This document shows, piece by piece, positions 1 through 7,597 of a stretch of 64,000 nucleotides of DNA. This DNA comes from Asanoa ishikariensis (GTDB lineage: Bacteria; Actinomycetota; Actinomycetes; Mycobacteriales; Micromonosporaceae), in NCBI RefSeq assembly GCF_900107455.1, contig NZ_FNQB01000003.1:1798001-1862000 (forward strand), in the 5' to 3' direction. The notes beneath the pieces are model-generated. The model ran no database searches. It saw nothing but the letters and a program-made list of their open reading frames with translations, and had not been told where the DNA came from. Position 1 is the first letter of the stretch. The number at the start of each line of letters is the position of its first letter. The position numbers were made by a program, and so were the translations under genes.

Positions 1-116
1 GGAGGGCGTACGGGCAGTCCGGCGGCACTCCCCGGGTGCCCATCCCGGCGCCGAGCGAGATGGAGGTCGGCGACGCGGTGGCGAACCTGCGCGCGGCCGG
101 GCTCGACCCGCTCTGA
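1..116 (+). CDS. C-terminal end of an unidentified protein (partial)
   Basis: The window opens inside a reading frame (codons starting at position 3) that ends at TGA 114-116. The visible tail is about 37 residues, rich in Gly, Pro and Ala, and ends VANLRAAGLDPL. G/C-ending codons fit a real gene. There is too little sequence to name a family. The stop codon opens a short direct-repeat tract, described separately. Confidence 0.5.
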   Translation, partial: RAYGQSGGTPRVPIPAPSEMEVGDAVANLRAAGLDPL

Positions 117-162
117 AACCCCCGCAAACGTGAAACCCCACCCACCTGAAACCCCGCAAACG
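114..162 (+). repeat. Short imperfect direct repeats between genes
   Basis: TGAAACCCC occurs three times (114-122, 131-139, 147-155). The first and third copies are followed by CGCAAACG (123-130 and 155-162). The tract lies between the stop of the first partial gene and the start of the next. Its role is unknown and it may simply be slippage. Confidence 0.5.
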
Positions 163-189
163 GGCCGCGGCCGGAGTAAGACTGGATGG

Positions 190-507
190 ATGGCTAGGGA
201 AGAGGACTTCACCACCGAGGCTGCCGAGGGCCAGCGGGACCGGCGGTTCCACGGTGGCGCGCCGCAGCGGCTCGACGACGACGAGCTGGCGCGCCGCACG
301 CGGGAGGAGCGGGTCGACGCCGGTACGTCCGACTACGACCCCGACGACGTGCCACCGGCCACCGACGAGCCCGTGCCCACCGACCTCAGCGACTCGGCGC
401 TGGTCGAGGACATCGAGGGCGTCGCCGCGCGCCAGGAGGACGAGGACGAGACCCGGCCGTTGAGCCCGGACAACCCGTTCCCGCCCACCCGGTACGACGA
501 GAGCTAG
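190..507 (+). CDS. Small acidic hypothetical protein
   Basis: A 105-residue soluble protein rich in Asp, Glu, Arg and Pro, with no membrane segment or signal peptide. It begins MAREED. An upstream in-frame ATG at 130 would add a 20-residue Pro/Gly-rich stretch overlapping the repeat tract, so ATG 190 is preferred. The composition (D/E about one quarter) suggests a disordered cytoplasmic protein of the kind often found as a conserved hypothetical in Micromonosporaceae. I do not recognise a domain. It converges on the ABC exporter gene: the two stop codons share the palindrome CTAG at 504-507, leaving no room for a terminator. Confidence 0.6.
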   Translation: MAREEDFTTEAAEGQRDRRFHGGAPQRLDDDELARRTREERVDAGTSDYDPDDVPPATDEPVPTDLSDSALVEDIEGVAARQEDEDETRPLSPDNPFPPTRYDES

Positions 508-2276
508 GCGGCCAGCGCCGCGTATCGGCCGGCGGAGTCGACCAGCGTCTCGTGCGTGCCCGACTCCAGCACCCGGCCGTGGTCGACGACCACGATCTGG
601 TCGGCATGGCGGATCGTCGAGAGGCGGTGCGCGATCATCACCGTGGTGCGCCCGCGGGCCAGCCGGTCGAACGCGCGCTGCACGGCCCGTTCCGTCTCGG
701 TGTCCAGCGCGCTGGTCGCCTCGTCCAGGACCAGGATCTTCGGATCGCGCAGCAGCGTACGGGCGATCGCGATGCGTTGCTTCTCACCACCGGAGAACCG
801 GTGTCCACGCGACCCGACCATGGTGTCGTAGCCGTCCGGCAGCGCGGCGATCACGTCGTGGATCTGGGCCGCCCGGGCCGCCTCTTCCAGCTCGAGATCG
901 GTCGCCGACGGCTTCGCGTACCGCAGGTTCTCCCGGATCGTGGTGTGCAGCAGGTAGGTCTCCTGGCTGACCACGCCGACGATCCCGGCCAGGTCGGCCA
1001 GCCGCAGGTCACGCACGTCGACCCCGTCGATCGTCACGCGGCCGGCGGTCGGGTCGTACAACCGCGCGACCAACCCGGCGAGGGTGCTCTTCCCGGACCC
1101 GGTCTCGCCGACGAGCGCCAGCGACGTACCGGCCGGCACGTCGATCGTCACGCCGGAAACGGCGGGAACCTGGCTGCCCGGGTACGTGAAGCTGACGTCC
1201 GACAGACGCAGGTGCCCCTCGACCCGGTCCAGCGTCACGGGCGTCGCGGGGTCGTCGACCTCGACCGGCAGGTCCAGGTACTCGAAGATCCGCGCGAACA
1301 GCGCCAGCGAGCTGGTCAGCGTGACACCAACGTTGAGCAGGCCCATCAGCGGCCGGAACAGGCCGGCCTGCAACGCGGTGAAAGCGACCAGCGTGCCGAT
1401 GCTCAGGGCGCCGGCGGTGAACGGCAGTCCCGCGCTCAGGTAGATCAGCGCCGGGATCGCGGCGAAGATGATGCTCATCGAGGCCATCCGCCAGCGGCCG
1501 GCGAGCTCGGAGCGCAGCTCCAGGTCGATCAGCCGGCGGGACGACGCGGTGAACCGGTCGATCATGGCGGCACCGGTGGACAGCGTCTTGGAGAGCTGCG
1601 CGCCGCTGACCGAGAGGCCCTCCTCGATGGTGACGTTGAGGTCGGCGAGCTCGCGCTGGCGCTGCTCGGTGATCGCCCGGCGCATCCGGGCCACCCGGCG
1701 GGTCAGGAAGATCGCCGGGGGCAGCACGACGAGCGAGACCAGGGAGAGCTGCCAGGAGAGCGCGACCATCGCGGCCATGGTGGCGATGGTGGTGGTGAGG
1801 TTCGAGGCGATCGACGTGGCGGTCGTGGTGACCACGGCCTCCATGCCGCCGATGTCGTTGGTGATCCTGGACTGCACCTCTCCGGTGCGCGTCCGCGTGA
1901 AGAAGCCGACCGACTGCCGGTGCAGGTGGCCGAAGACGCTGGTGCGCAGCGCGTGCATCACCTTCTGCCCGACGGAGGTCGAGATCCAGGTCTGGACGAC
2001 CCCGAGGGCAGCGGTGGCGGCGGCCACGCCGATCATGCCGATCACCAGCCACATCAGCAGCCGAAGGTTCTGCTGCGGCAACGCGTCGTCAATCACGGCG
2101 CGCAACAGGAACGGCGACGCCATCGCGACGATCGACGAGACGATGATGATCAAAGTGACAATGCCCAGGGGCCATCGGTACGGCGTGAAGAGCCGCCCGA
2201 TCCGGCGCAGCGACACCTCGCGCGCCTGGGTCTTCTCGGCCTCGCTCGCGCGTCGGCCACGTTCGTACGAAGGCAA
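504..2276 (-). CDS. ABC exporter, fused membrane and ATPase domains (ABCB/MsbA type)
   Basis: A 590-residue half-transporter that probably works as a dimer in the cytoplasmic membrane to export drugs, lipids or peptides. The first ~330 residues hold about six hydrophobic segments (TMD type 1). The nucleotide-binding domain follows, with Walker A GETGSGKST near residue 391, signature FSGGEKQR near 494, Walker B ILVLDEATS directly after it, and an H-loop in MIAHRLST. Length and domain order are normal for the family. The gene is divergent from a MarR gene with about 80 bp between the starts and operator-like repeats in that gap, so MarR control of export is likely. The substrate cannot be told from sequence. 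Confidence 0.93.
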   Translation of the reverse strand: MPSYERGRRASEAEKTQAREVSLRRIGRLFTPYRWPLGIVTLIIIVSSIVAMASPFLLRAVIDDALPQQNLRLLMWLVIGMIGVAAATAALGVVQTWISTSVGQKVMHALRTSVFGHLHRQSVGFFTRTRTGEVQSRITNDIGGMEAVVTTTATSIASNLTTTIATMAAMVALSWQLSLVSLVVLPPAIFLTRRVARMRRAITEQRQRELADLNVTIEEGLSVSGAQLSKTLSTGAAMIDRFTASSRRLIDLELRSELAGRWRMASMSIIFAAIPALIYLSAGLPFTAGALSIGTLVAFTALQAGLFRPLMGLLNVGVTLTSSLALFARIFEYLDLPVEVDDPATPVTLDRVEGHLRLSDVSFTYPGSQVPAVSGVTIDVPAGTSLALVGETGSGKSTLAGLVARLYDPTAGRVTIDGVDVRDLRLADLAGIVGVVSQETYLLHTTIRENLRYAKPSATDLELEEAARAAQIHDVIAALPDGYDTMVGSRGHRFSGGEKQRIAIARTLLRDPKILVLDEATSALDTETERAVQRAFDRLARGRTTVMIAHRLSTIRHADQIVVVDHGRVLESGTHETLVDSAGRYAALAA

Positions 2277-2306
2277 GGTCCGGTTGTCCTCCCGCGTGCG
2301 TATTGC

Positions 2307-2345
2307 TGAGGTTCCCTCAACATGAGGTTACAACTAGATCAGTTG
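2307..2345. promoter_or_regulatory. Divergent promoter/operator between ABC exporter and MarR genes
   Basis: Two direct TGAGGTT copies (2307-2313, 2323-2329) are followed by an inverted repeat CAACTAGATCAGTTG at 2331-2345 (5-bp arms around AGATC). A TACGGT -10 element (2347-2352) lies 7 nt before the GTG start of the marR-like gene, so that mRNA is probably leaderless. The inverted repeat sits just upstream of this -10, where a MarR dimer would block transcription. The MarR assignment is inferred from position. Confidence 0.5.
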
Positions 2346-2359
2346 GTACGGTATTCCCC

Positions 2360-2773
2360 GTGGACCAGGGGGAGAGCCTCTCGGAGGCGTTCTGGGGCGT
2401 GGCCAGGCGGCTGCGGCACCTCAACCGGGAGACGATGGCGCCCTGGGAGGTGACGCCGGCCCAGTGGCGGGCGATCAACGTCCTGGTCGAGCACGGCCCA
2501 CTGCGCCTCGGCGACCTGGCCGAGAAGCTGCACATCGCGCCCCGCTCGACCACCGAGGTGGTCGACGACCTCGAGCGGCGCGCCCTGGTCGAGCGCCACC
2601 CCGACCCGGCCGACCGCCGGGCCACCCTGGTCGCCCTGACCACCGACGGCACGGCCGCCGCGACCGCGATCCGCACCGCGCGCACGGCCGAGTCCGAGCG
2701 TTTCTTCGGCTCGCTCTCCACCGCGGACCGCGACCACCTGAGCCGCATCCTGCACGACCTCGCCCACGAATAA
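2360..2773 (+). CDS. MarR-family transcriptional regulator
   Basis: A 137-residue winged-helix regulator. The central part LRLGDLAEKLHIAPRSTTEVVDDLE is the recognition helix region, followed by the wing (HPDPADRRATLVALTTDG). The GTG at 2360 is chosen because a TACGGT -10 sits 7 nt upstream. An upstream start at 2303 would run through the operator. It is divergent from the ABC exporter and probably represses it and itself, releasing DNA on binding a small ligand. The ligand is unknown. Confidence 0.88.
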   Translation: MDQGESLSEAFWGVARRLRHLNRETMAPWEVTPAQWRAINVLVEHGPLRLGDLAEKLHIAPRSTTEVVDDLERRALVERHPDPADRRATLVALTTDGTAAATAIRTARTAESERFFGSLSTADRDHLSRILHDLAHE

Positions 2774-2848
2774 CGGCTACACCGCTGACCAGGTTCTGAC
2801 AGAAGATCGGACAGCGGGCGGGTGTCCGTCCACGATAGAGTCACGCGC

Positions 2849-3634
2849 ATGGAAGCGCTCCCACGCCGCATCGCGGCCCTGCTGTGCTGCGCTGTTCTGA
2901 CGGTCGCGTTCGCCGGTGCCTGCGGCGACGACGACGTTCCACCGGCCCCGCCGTCCACGGCCGACGAAGCTCCACCACCCGCGGAGCGCTGCGGCCGCTC
3001 CGGCGACGTCGCGAAGGTGGTGCTGACCACCAGCGACGGCCTCGAGCTCGCCGCCGCCCGGTTCGGCACCGGCCCGCGCGGGCTGGTCCTGGTGCACCAG
3101 CTCGGCAGCGACCTGTGCGGCTGGTTCCCGCAGGCCCTGCGCTGGGCGGGCGAGGGCTACCAGGTGCTCGCCTTCGACCAGCGCTGCGACGGGCTCAGCG
3201 AGTGCGGCGGCCCCGAGCCGGCGACCGACCTGCCGGCCGCGGTGGCCGAGCTACGCCGCTCCGGCGCCACCACGGTCCAGCTCATCGGCGCGTCCCGGGG
3301 TGCCTCGATCGCACTGGTCGCCGCCGCGCACCCGGAGACCGACGTGGACGCGGTGGTCTCGCTGTCCGCGCACGACACCTCGTTCGCGGCCGCCGCCACC
3401 GCACCGACCACGCCGGGCGACGCCGCCGCGGCGATCAAGGTGCCGTTGCTGTTCGCCTGCGCCGACGACGACCCGTCGGCCTTCTGCGGCGACAGCGACC
3501 AGGGCTTCTTCAAGGCGGTCGCGGCCACCGACAAGAAACTGATCGAACTGAAGGACAGCCCCCTGCACGGCTGGGACATGCTCGGCGCGATCGAGTCCGA
3601 TGTGGACACCTTCCTGGCCGGGCATGCGGGCTGA
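2849..3634 (+). CDS. Lipoprotein alpha/beta hydrolase
   Basis: A 261-residue secreted lipoprotein. The N-terminus has two Arg, a hydrophobic stretch and a lipobox ending AGAC, with the modified Cys at residue 25. The mature part carries an alpha/beta-hydrolase core: an oxyanion strand (GLVLVHQLGSD), a nucleophile elbow GASRGAS, a late acidic loop (CADDDPSAFC) and the catalytic His in SPLHGW. It resembles dienelactone-hydrolase/esterase enzymes, but the substrate is not evident. Start 2849 is preferred over a GTG at 2822 because it gives a clean signal peptide and has a -10 box 7 nt upstream. A CebR-like box overlaps the start, so a role in plant-polymer breakdown is possible but unproven. Confidence 0.82.
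   Translation: MEALPRRIAALLCCAVLTVAFAGACGDDDVPPAPPSTADEAPPPAERCGRSGDVAKVVLTTSDGLELAAARFGTGPRGLVLVHQLGSDLCGWFPQALRWAGEGYQVLAFDQRCDGLSECGGPEPATDLPAAVAELRRSGATTVQLIGASRGASIALVAAAHPETDVDAVVSLSAHDTSFAAAATAPTTPGDAAAAIKVPLLFACADDDPSAFCGDSDQGFFKAVAATDKKLIELKDSPLHGWDMLGAIESDVDTFLAGHAG
2850..2863 (+). promoter_or_regulatory. CebR-like (LacI family) box overlapping a start codon
   Basis: TGGAAGCGCTCCCA matches the CebR palindrome TGGGAGCGCTCCCA at 13 of 14 positions. It begins inside the ATG (2849) of the lipoprotein hydrolase gene. A TAGAGT -10 (2836-2841) lies 7 nt before that ATG, so the box would cover the transcription start of a leaderless mRNA. It could be chance, since the bases also encode M-E-A-L-P, but three other boxes in this window precede cellulose genes. 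Confidence 0.45.
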
Positions 3635-3641
3635 GACCCGG

Positions 3642-4091
3642 TCAGGGCTTCCAGTAGAGCAGCGTGCGGTCGTGCGCGAAGCCGACCCGCTGGTAGAACG
3701 GCACCGCACGGTCGCTCGAGTGCACGGTCACGTGCTCCAGGTCGAGCGTGCGAGCCTCGGCCAACACCGCCGCCAGCAGCACCGCGCCGACACCGCCGTC
3801 GCGCAGCTCGGGCACCACGTACACCGATTGGACGTCCCCGCTCCGCCGGCTTCGGCTGCGCGGAGTGGGGACCCGCTCGGCCACCATCAGCCAGGCCATC
3901 CCGACGGCCCGCTCGCCGTCCTCGGCCAGGAACGGCAGGTGCGATGCCTGGTGCTCGGCGAGCCAGTCGGCGAAGGACTCCAGAAAGTCGGCGCGGTCGG
4001 TGCCGGTGTAGTCGCCCTCCTCGGTCACCCGCCGCCAGCGCAGGCCGGCCAGCGCCGCCGCGTCGGCGACCGTCGCTCGTCTCACTCGCAC
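3642..4091 (-). CDS. GNAT-family N-acetyltransferase
   Basis: A 149-residue single-domain acetyltransferase that would move an acetyl group from acetyl-CoA to an unknown amine. It has the GNAT pattern: an N-terminal MRVRRATVADAAALAGL strand/helix, the central strand DVQSVYVVPELRDGGVGAVLL carrying the pyrophosphate-binding loop (R-D-G-G-V-G), and the C-terminal YQRVGF motif typical of the RimI-like group. The start is GTG. It ends 8 nt from the stop of the convergent lipoprotein gene and runs in the same direction as the marR gene just upstream (10-nt gap), so the two may share a transcript. Confidence 0.87.
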   Translation of the reverse strand: MRVRRATVADAAALAGLRWRRVTEEGDYTGTDRADFLESFADWLAEHQASHLPFLAEDGERAVGMAWLMVAERVPTPRSRSRRSGDVQSVYVVPELRDGGVGAVLLAAVLAEARTLDLEHVTVHSSDRAVPFYQRVGFAHDRTLLYWKP

Positions 4092-4101
4092 CGGCCAAAA
4101 C

Positions 4102-4524
4102 CTAGTCGGTGGCCGCCAACACCCGGTGCAGGAGCGTATTGAGCTGGGTCGCCTCGGCGGCGGTGAGGCCCAGCGCGGCCGGGCGGTTCATCCGGGCGAT
4201 CACCGGCCAGGCGCGGCCGAGCAGTTCGTGGCCGTCCGGTGTGAGGCTGACCGACAGCGGCTGACCGCGCCGGGGTTCGGGGTGCTCGACGAGGCCGTCG
4301 GCGACCAGGCCGCGCAACAGCGAGCCCATGCTCTGCGGCGTGACCCGCACCTGGCGGGCGAGCTCGGCCGACGACATCCCGGGGTTGCGGCTCAGCGTCG
4401 CCAGGATGCCGAACAGGTGCGGTTTGAGGCCCACCTCGGCCAGTTGGGCCGTGAAGACCCGGCTGAGCGCGTGGCTGGCCCGCACCACCGTCCACGGGAC
4501 GACGGCGTCGTCGTCGAACTCCAT
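4102..4524 (-). CDS. MarR-family regulator of the adjacent MMPL pump
   Basis: A 140-residue MarR protein. The helix-turn-helix is MSSAELARQVRVTPQSMGSLLRGL, with the wing at HPEPRRGQPLSVSLTPDG. It is divergent from an MMPL transporter gene, and a perfect 16-bp inverted repeat lies between the two starts. That arrangement points to local repression of the pump and of itself. The GNAT gene follows 10 nt downstream. Confidence 0.88.
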   Translation of the reverse strand: MEFDDDAVVPWTVVRASHALSRVFTAQLAEVGLKPHLFGILATLSRNPGMSSAELARQVRVTPQSMGSLLRGLVADGLVEHPEPRRGQPLSVSLTPDGHELLGRAWPVIARMNRPAALGLTAAEATQLNTLLHRVLAATD

Positions 4525-4551
4525 GTTTAGTAGCGTATGGTCTCGGCTACC

Positions 4552-4567
4552 TATAAGGCTCCTTATA
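4552..4567. promoter_or_regulatory. Perfect inverted repeat TATAAGG-CT-CCTTATA (MarR operator candidate)
   Basis: TATAAGGCTCCTTATA has 7-bp perfect arms around CT. It lies in the 68-bp gap between the divergent MarR and MMPL genes. Its AT-rich arms stand out in a 70 % GC background. MarR dimers usually bind palindromes of this length, so this is the probable operator for both genes. Confidence 0.65.
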
Positions 4568-4592
4568 CCCCTGACCCCGGGAGCGACTTTCG

Positions 4593-6647
4593 ATGTGGAC
4601 CGAGCGGATCCTGCGGCACCGGCGGCTCGTCATGCTCGGCTGGCTGGTGCTCGCGATCGTCGGTGGTGCGCTCGCGCCCAAGGCGATCGACCGGCTCAGC
4701 TACGAGTTCAGCTTCCCGGGCCAGCCAGCGTACGAGGCCAACCTGAAGATCCAGGACACCTTCGGTGGCGGCGGCGGCAACGTGGACCCGGTGGTCGTCA
4801 CCGTCACCCTTCCCGAGGGCCGGAGCTTCACCGACCCGGGGGTACGCGACGAGCTGGCGGCCGCGTTCGGTCGACTGCAGCGCCCCGGCTGGCGGGTCGC
4901 CTCACCGCTGGACGTGGCCGACCCGGCGCCGTTCATCCGTGACCGCACCGCCTTCGCCCTGGTCTACCCGCCGTTCACACCCGGACCCGGCCCGTACGCC
5001 GCCGCCCTCCCCCAGCTCGAAGGCGCGCTCGCCGGCGTCACCGTGGCGGGCGCGCAGCCGCTGGTGACCGGCGTCGACCCGCTCAACGAGAGCGGCGGCG
5101 GCTCCGACCGGCCGATCATCGTCGAGATCGCGCTCGGTGCGGGCGGCGCCCTGGTCGTGCTGGCGCTGGCCTTCGGGTCGGTGCTCGCGCTCGTACCCCT
5201 GCTGATGGCCGCCGTCGCCATCACCACCACGTTCCTGCTCGTGCTGGCGCTGACCGCGGGCGTCGACGTGTCGTTCATCGTGCAGTACCTGGTCGGCCTG
5301 ATCGGCCTGGGCGTCGCCATCGACTACGCACTGCTGCTCATCATGCGCTGGCGCGAGGAACGTGCGAACGGGGCCGACAACGAGCAGGCGGTACGCACGG
5401 CGATGGCCACCGCCGGCCGCGCGGTCGTCTTCAGCGGTGTGACGGTGGCGATCTCGCTCCTCGCGCTGGTCGTGCTGCCGCTGCCGTTCCTGCGCAGCGT
5501 CGGTCTGGGCGGCCTGCTGATCCCGCTGGTCAGCGTGCTGGTCGCGATGACCCTGCTGCCGGCACTGTTGGCCTCGGTCGGCCCCCGGCTGGAGTGGCCG
5601 CGCCGGCGGCCGCCGAAGACGGAGAGCCGGGCCTGGCTGTCGGTCGGCCGGTTCGTCGTCCGGCACCGCTGGGTCTCGGCCGTGCTGGCCACCGCCGCGC
5701 TCGTCGTGCTCGCGCTGCCGGTCTTCGGCCTGCGGCTCGGTTCACCGGAGCTGGCCGCGATCGCGGGCGGGGACAGCCCGGCGGCGGTCGGCTACCGCAA
5801 CCTGGTCGACGCCGGCGCCGTGGGCGCCCTGCGACCGGTCGAGCTGGTGACCACCGACCCGGCCGCGGCCGCCTCGCTGGACCAGGTCGAGGGCGTGTGG
5901 ACGGTGGTCACCCCGAACGGCCCTGGCTGGGTTGAGGGCGACCAGCGACTGCTGCCGGTGCTGCTGACCGACGACCCGGCGACGCCCGCGGGCGCGGAGA
6001 CCGTGGAGCGGGTGCGGGCGGCGGCGACAGGCGAAGTCGGGGGCACCGCCGCGCAGGACGCCGACGCGGTCGAGGCGATCTACGGTGACAGTTGGTGGGT
6101 GCTCGCCCTGGTCGTGGTGATCACCTTCGCGCTGCTGGCCCGGGCGCTGCGGTCGATCTGGCTGCCGATCAAGGCACTCCTGCTCAACGTGGTCTCGATC
6201 GCCGCCGCGTACGGCCTGACGGTGTGGATCTGGCAGGACGGCCACGGGAGCGAGGCCCTGTTCGGCACGGAGTCCAGCGGGTCGATCACGGTGTGGGTGC
6301 CGATCGCGGCGTTCTCGTTCCTCTTTGGACTGTCGATGGACTACGAGGTCTTCATCCTGTCCCGGATCCGCGAGGGCCACGACGCGGGCCTGTCCACGGA
6401 CGAGGCGACCATCCACGGCATCGGCTACACGGGCCGCCTGGTCACCTCGGCCGCCCTGATCCTGGTGCTGGCCTTCATCGCCCTGTCGACGGTCCCGGTG
6501 GTCGACGTGAAGATCTTCGCGACCACGCTGGCCCTGGGCATCGCCCTGGACGCCACCATCGTCCGCGGCGTCCTGACCCCGGCCCTGGTAGCCGCCTTCG
6601 GCCGCGTCAACTGGTGGTGGCCAGGCAAGCGACAAACACACTCGTGA
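4593..6647 (+). CDS. MMPL/RND-family membrane transporter
   Basis: A 684-residue pump with two similar halves. Each half has a periplasmic-type loop (about residues 35-175 and 385-500) and about six membrane helices. Visible family marks are the GVAIDYALLLIMRWREE and GLSMDYEVFILSRIREG segments, which carry the TM4 Asp-Tyr pairs typical of MMPL proton-driven exporters. The length is at the short end of the family. In actinobacteria such pumps export lipids, siderophores or drugs. The divergent MarR gene and palindrome argue for inducible drug or lipid efflux. Start ATG 4593 follows a weak GGGAG. Confidence 0.92.
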   Translation: MWTERILRHRRLVMLGWLVLAIVGGALAPKAIDRLSYEFSFPGQPAYEANLKIQDTFGGGGGNVDPVVVTVTLPEGRSFTDPGVRDELAAAFGRLQRPGWRVASPLDVADPAPFIRDRTAFALVYPPFTPGPGPYAAALPQLEGALAGVTVAGAQPLVTGVDPLNESGGGSDRPIIVEIALGAGGALVVLALAFGSVLALVPLLMAAVAITTTFLLVLALTAGVDVSFIVQYLVGLIGLGVAIDYALLLIMRWREERANGADNEQAVRTAMATAGRAVVFSGVTVAISLLALVVLPLPFLRSVGLGGLLIPLVSVLVAMTLLPALLASVGPRLEWPRRRPPKTESRAWLSVGRFVVRHRWVSAVLATAALVVLALPVFGLRLGSPELAAIAGGDSPAAVGYRNLVDAGAVGALRPVELVTTDPAAAASLDQVEGVWTVVTPNGPGWVEGDQRLLPVLLTDDPATPAGAETVERVRAAATGEVGGTAAQDADAVEAIYGDSWWVLALVVVITFALLARALRSIWLPIKALLLNVVSIAAAYGLTVWIWQDGHGSEALFGTESSGSITVWVPIAAFSFLFGLSMDYEVFILSRIREGHDAGLSTDEATIHGIGYTGRLVTSAALILVLAFIALSTVPVVDVKIFATTLALGIALDATIVRGVLTPALVAAFGRVNWWWPGKRQTHS

Positions 6648-6664
6648 CTCGGGTCCGCAGTGGA

Positions 6665-7495
6665 TTACGGCTCGTCGGGGGCGGTGACCAGTGAGGAGAG
6701 CAGGCGCAGGCGTTCGGCCGACGGCGATCCCGGCGCGGCTCCGTTGAAGATGATGCGTTGGCCCGGGTCGTCCGGCAGGCGCAGGCTCTCCTCGTTGAGG
6801 GTGAGCCGGCCGACCAGCGGGTGGTCCCACTCGCGCAACGAGTGCAGGCACTCGGCGACCGGGTGGGTCGCCCAGATCCGGGCGAACTCGGCGCTGCGGA
6901 TGCTCAGGTCGCCGACAAGCTCGGCCAGCAGCGGGTCGTCGTGGGCGTCGCTGGAGGCGTTGCGCAGGTAGGCGACCGTGTTGTGGGCCTCGCGCTCCCA
7001 CTCCACCACCAGGTCGCGCATCGTCGGTGACAGGAACATCTGGCGCGCCATGTTCGGACGCTCGGATGGGTGCAAACCGAGCAGCGCGAAGCCCAGCCGG
7101 TTCGCGCCGAGCAGGTCGGTGCGCCGGCCGACGACGATGACGGCCTGGTCGGTGGCGCTGTCGGCGAGGGCGAGCACCGAGTCGCGGACCTTCTCGGGGC
7201 CGGCGGGGCGGCGCGGCACGGCGGCCGGGCGGGCCAGGCGCACCAGGTGCAGTCGTTCGGCCTCGTCCAGGCGCAGCGCGCCCGCCAACGAGTCCAGCAC
7301 CGAGTCGGACATCTGGTGGCTTTCGCCCTGCTCGATCCGGGTGTAGTAGTTCACACTCACGCCGGCGAGCTGGGCCACCTCCTCGCGGCGCAGGCCCGGC
7401 ACCCGCCGCGCCGTGCCATATGTCCGGATCCCGGTGGAAGCTGGTGTCAGGGCCGCCCGGCGCGAGCGCAGGAAGTCGCCGAGTTCGCTGCTCAT
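6665..7495 (-). CDS. XRE-type regulator with MltR/MmyB-like ligand-binding domain
   Basis: A 276-residue regulator. An N-terminal XRE helix-turn-helix (RREEVAQLAGVSVNYYTRIEQG, about residues 34-60) is followed by the Tyr/Arg-rich PAS-like domain seen in the large actinobacterial MmyB-like family (VVGRRTDLLGANRLGFALLG onward). In-frame sequence upstream to 7588 has no Shine-Dalgarno, so ATG at 7495 (MSSELGDF) is chosen. The family usually represses a neighbouring divergent oxidoreductase gene. Here the divergent gene at 7598 encodes a flavin-dependent oxidoreductase and a GCAAC-CTT-GTTGC repeat sits at its start. Confidence 0.85.
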   Translation of the reverse strand: MSSELGDFLRSRRAALTPASTGIRTYGTARRVPGLRREEVAQLAGVSVNYYTRIEQGESHQMSDSVLDSLAGALRLDEAERLHLVRLARPAAVPRRPAGPEKVRDSVLALADSATDQAVIVVGRRTDLLGANRLGFALLGLHPSERPNMARQMFLSPTMRDLVVEWEREAHNTVAYLRNASSDAHDDPLLAELVGDLSIRSAEFARIWATHPVAECLHSLREWDHPLVGRLTLNEESLRLPDDPGQRIIFNGAAPGSPSAERLRLLSSLVTAPDEP

Positions 7496-7584
7496 GGTCC
7501 TGATCATCCCCTCCGCGACGACACCGGTGCCGTCCCCTGCCGTGGGTACCCAGCGCAGGGCGTGGTCGCCGTCGCTACCCAGGT

Positions 7585-7597
7585 GCAACCTTGTTGC
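7585..7597. promoter_or_regulatory. Inverted repeat GCAAC-CTT-GTTGC at the start of the oxidoreductase gene
   Basis: A perfect 5-bp-arm inverted repeat ends one base before the GTG start at 7598. With the divergent XRE-family gene next door it is a reasonable operator candidate. The arms are short, so chance cannot be excluded. Confidence 0.35.

Noticed and set aside
552-2309. Long open frame (585 codons) on the plus strand opposite the ABC exporter
   Set aside because: It encodes low-complexity Arg/Gly/Asp-rich sequence with no domain and is the usual by-product of a high-GC gene on the other strand. Similar antisense frames at 15340-18051 and 19765-22530 were rejected for the same reason.
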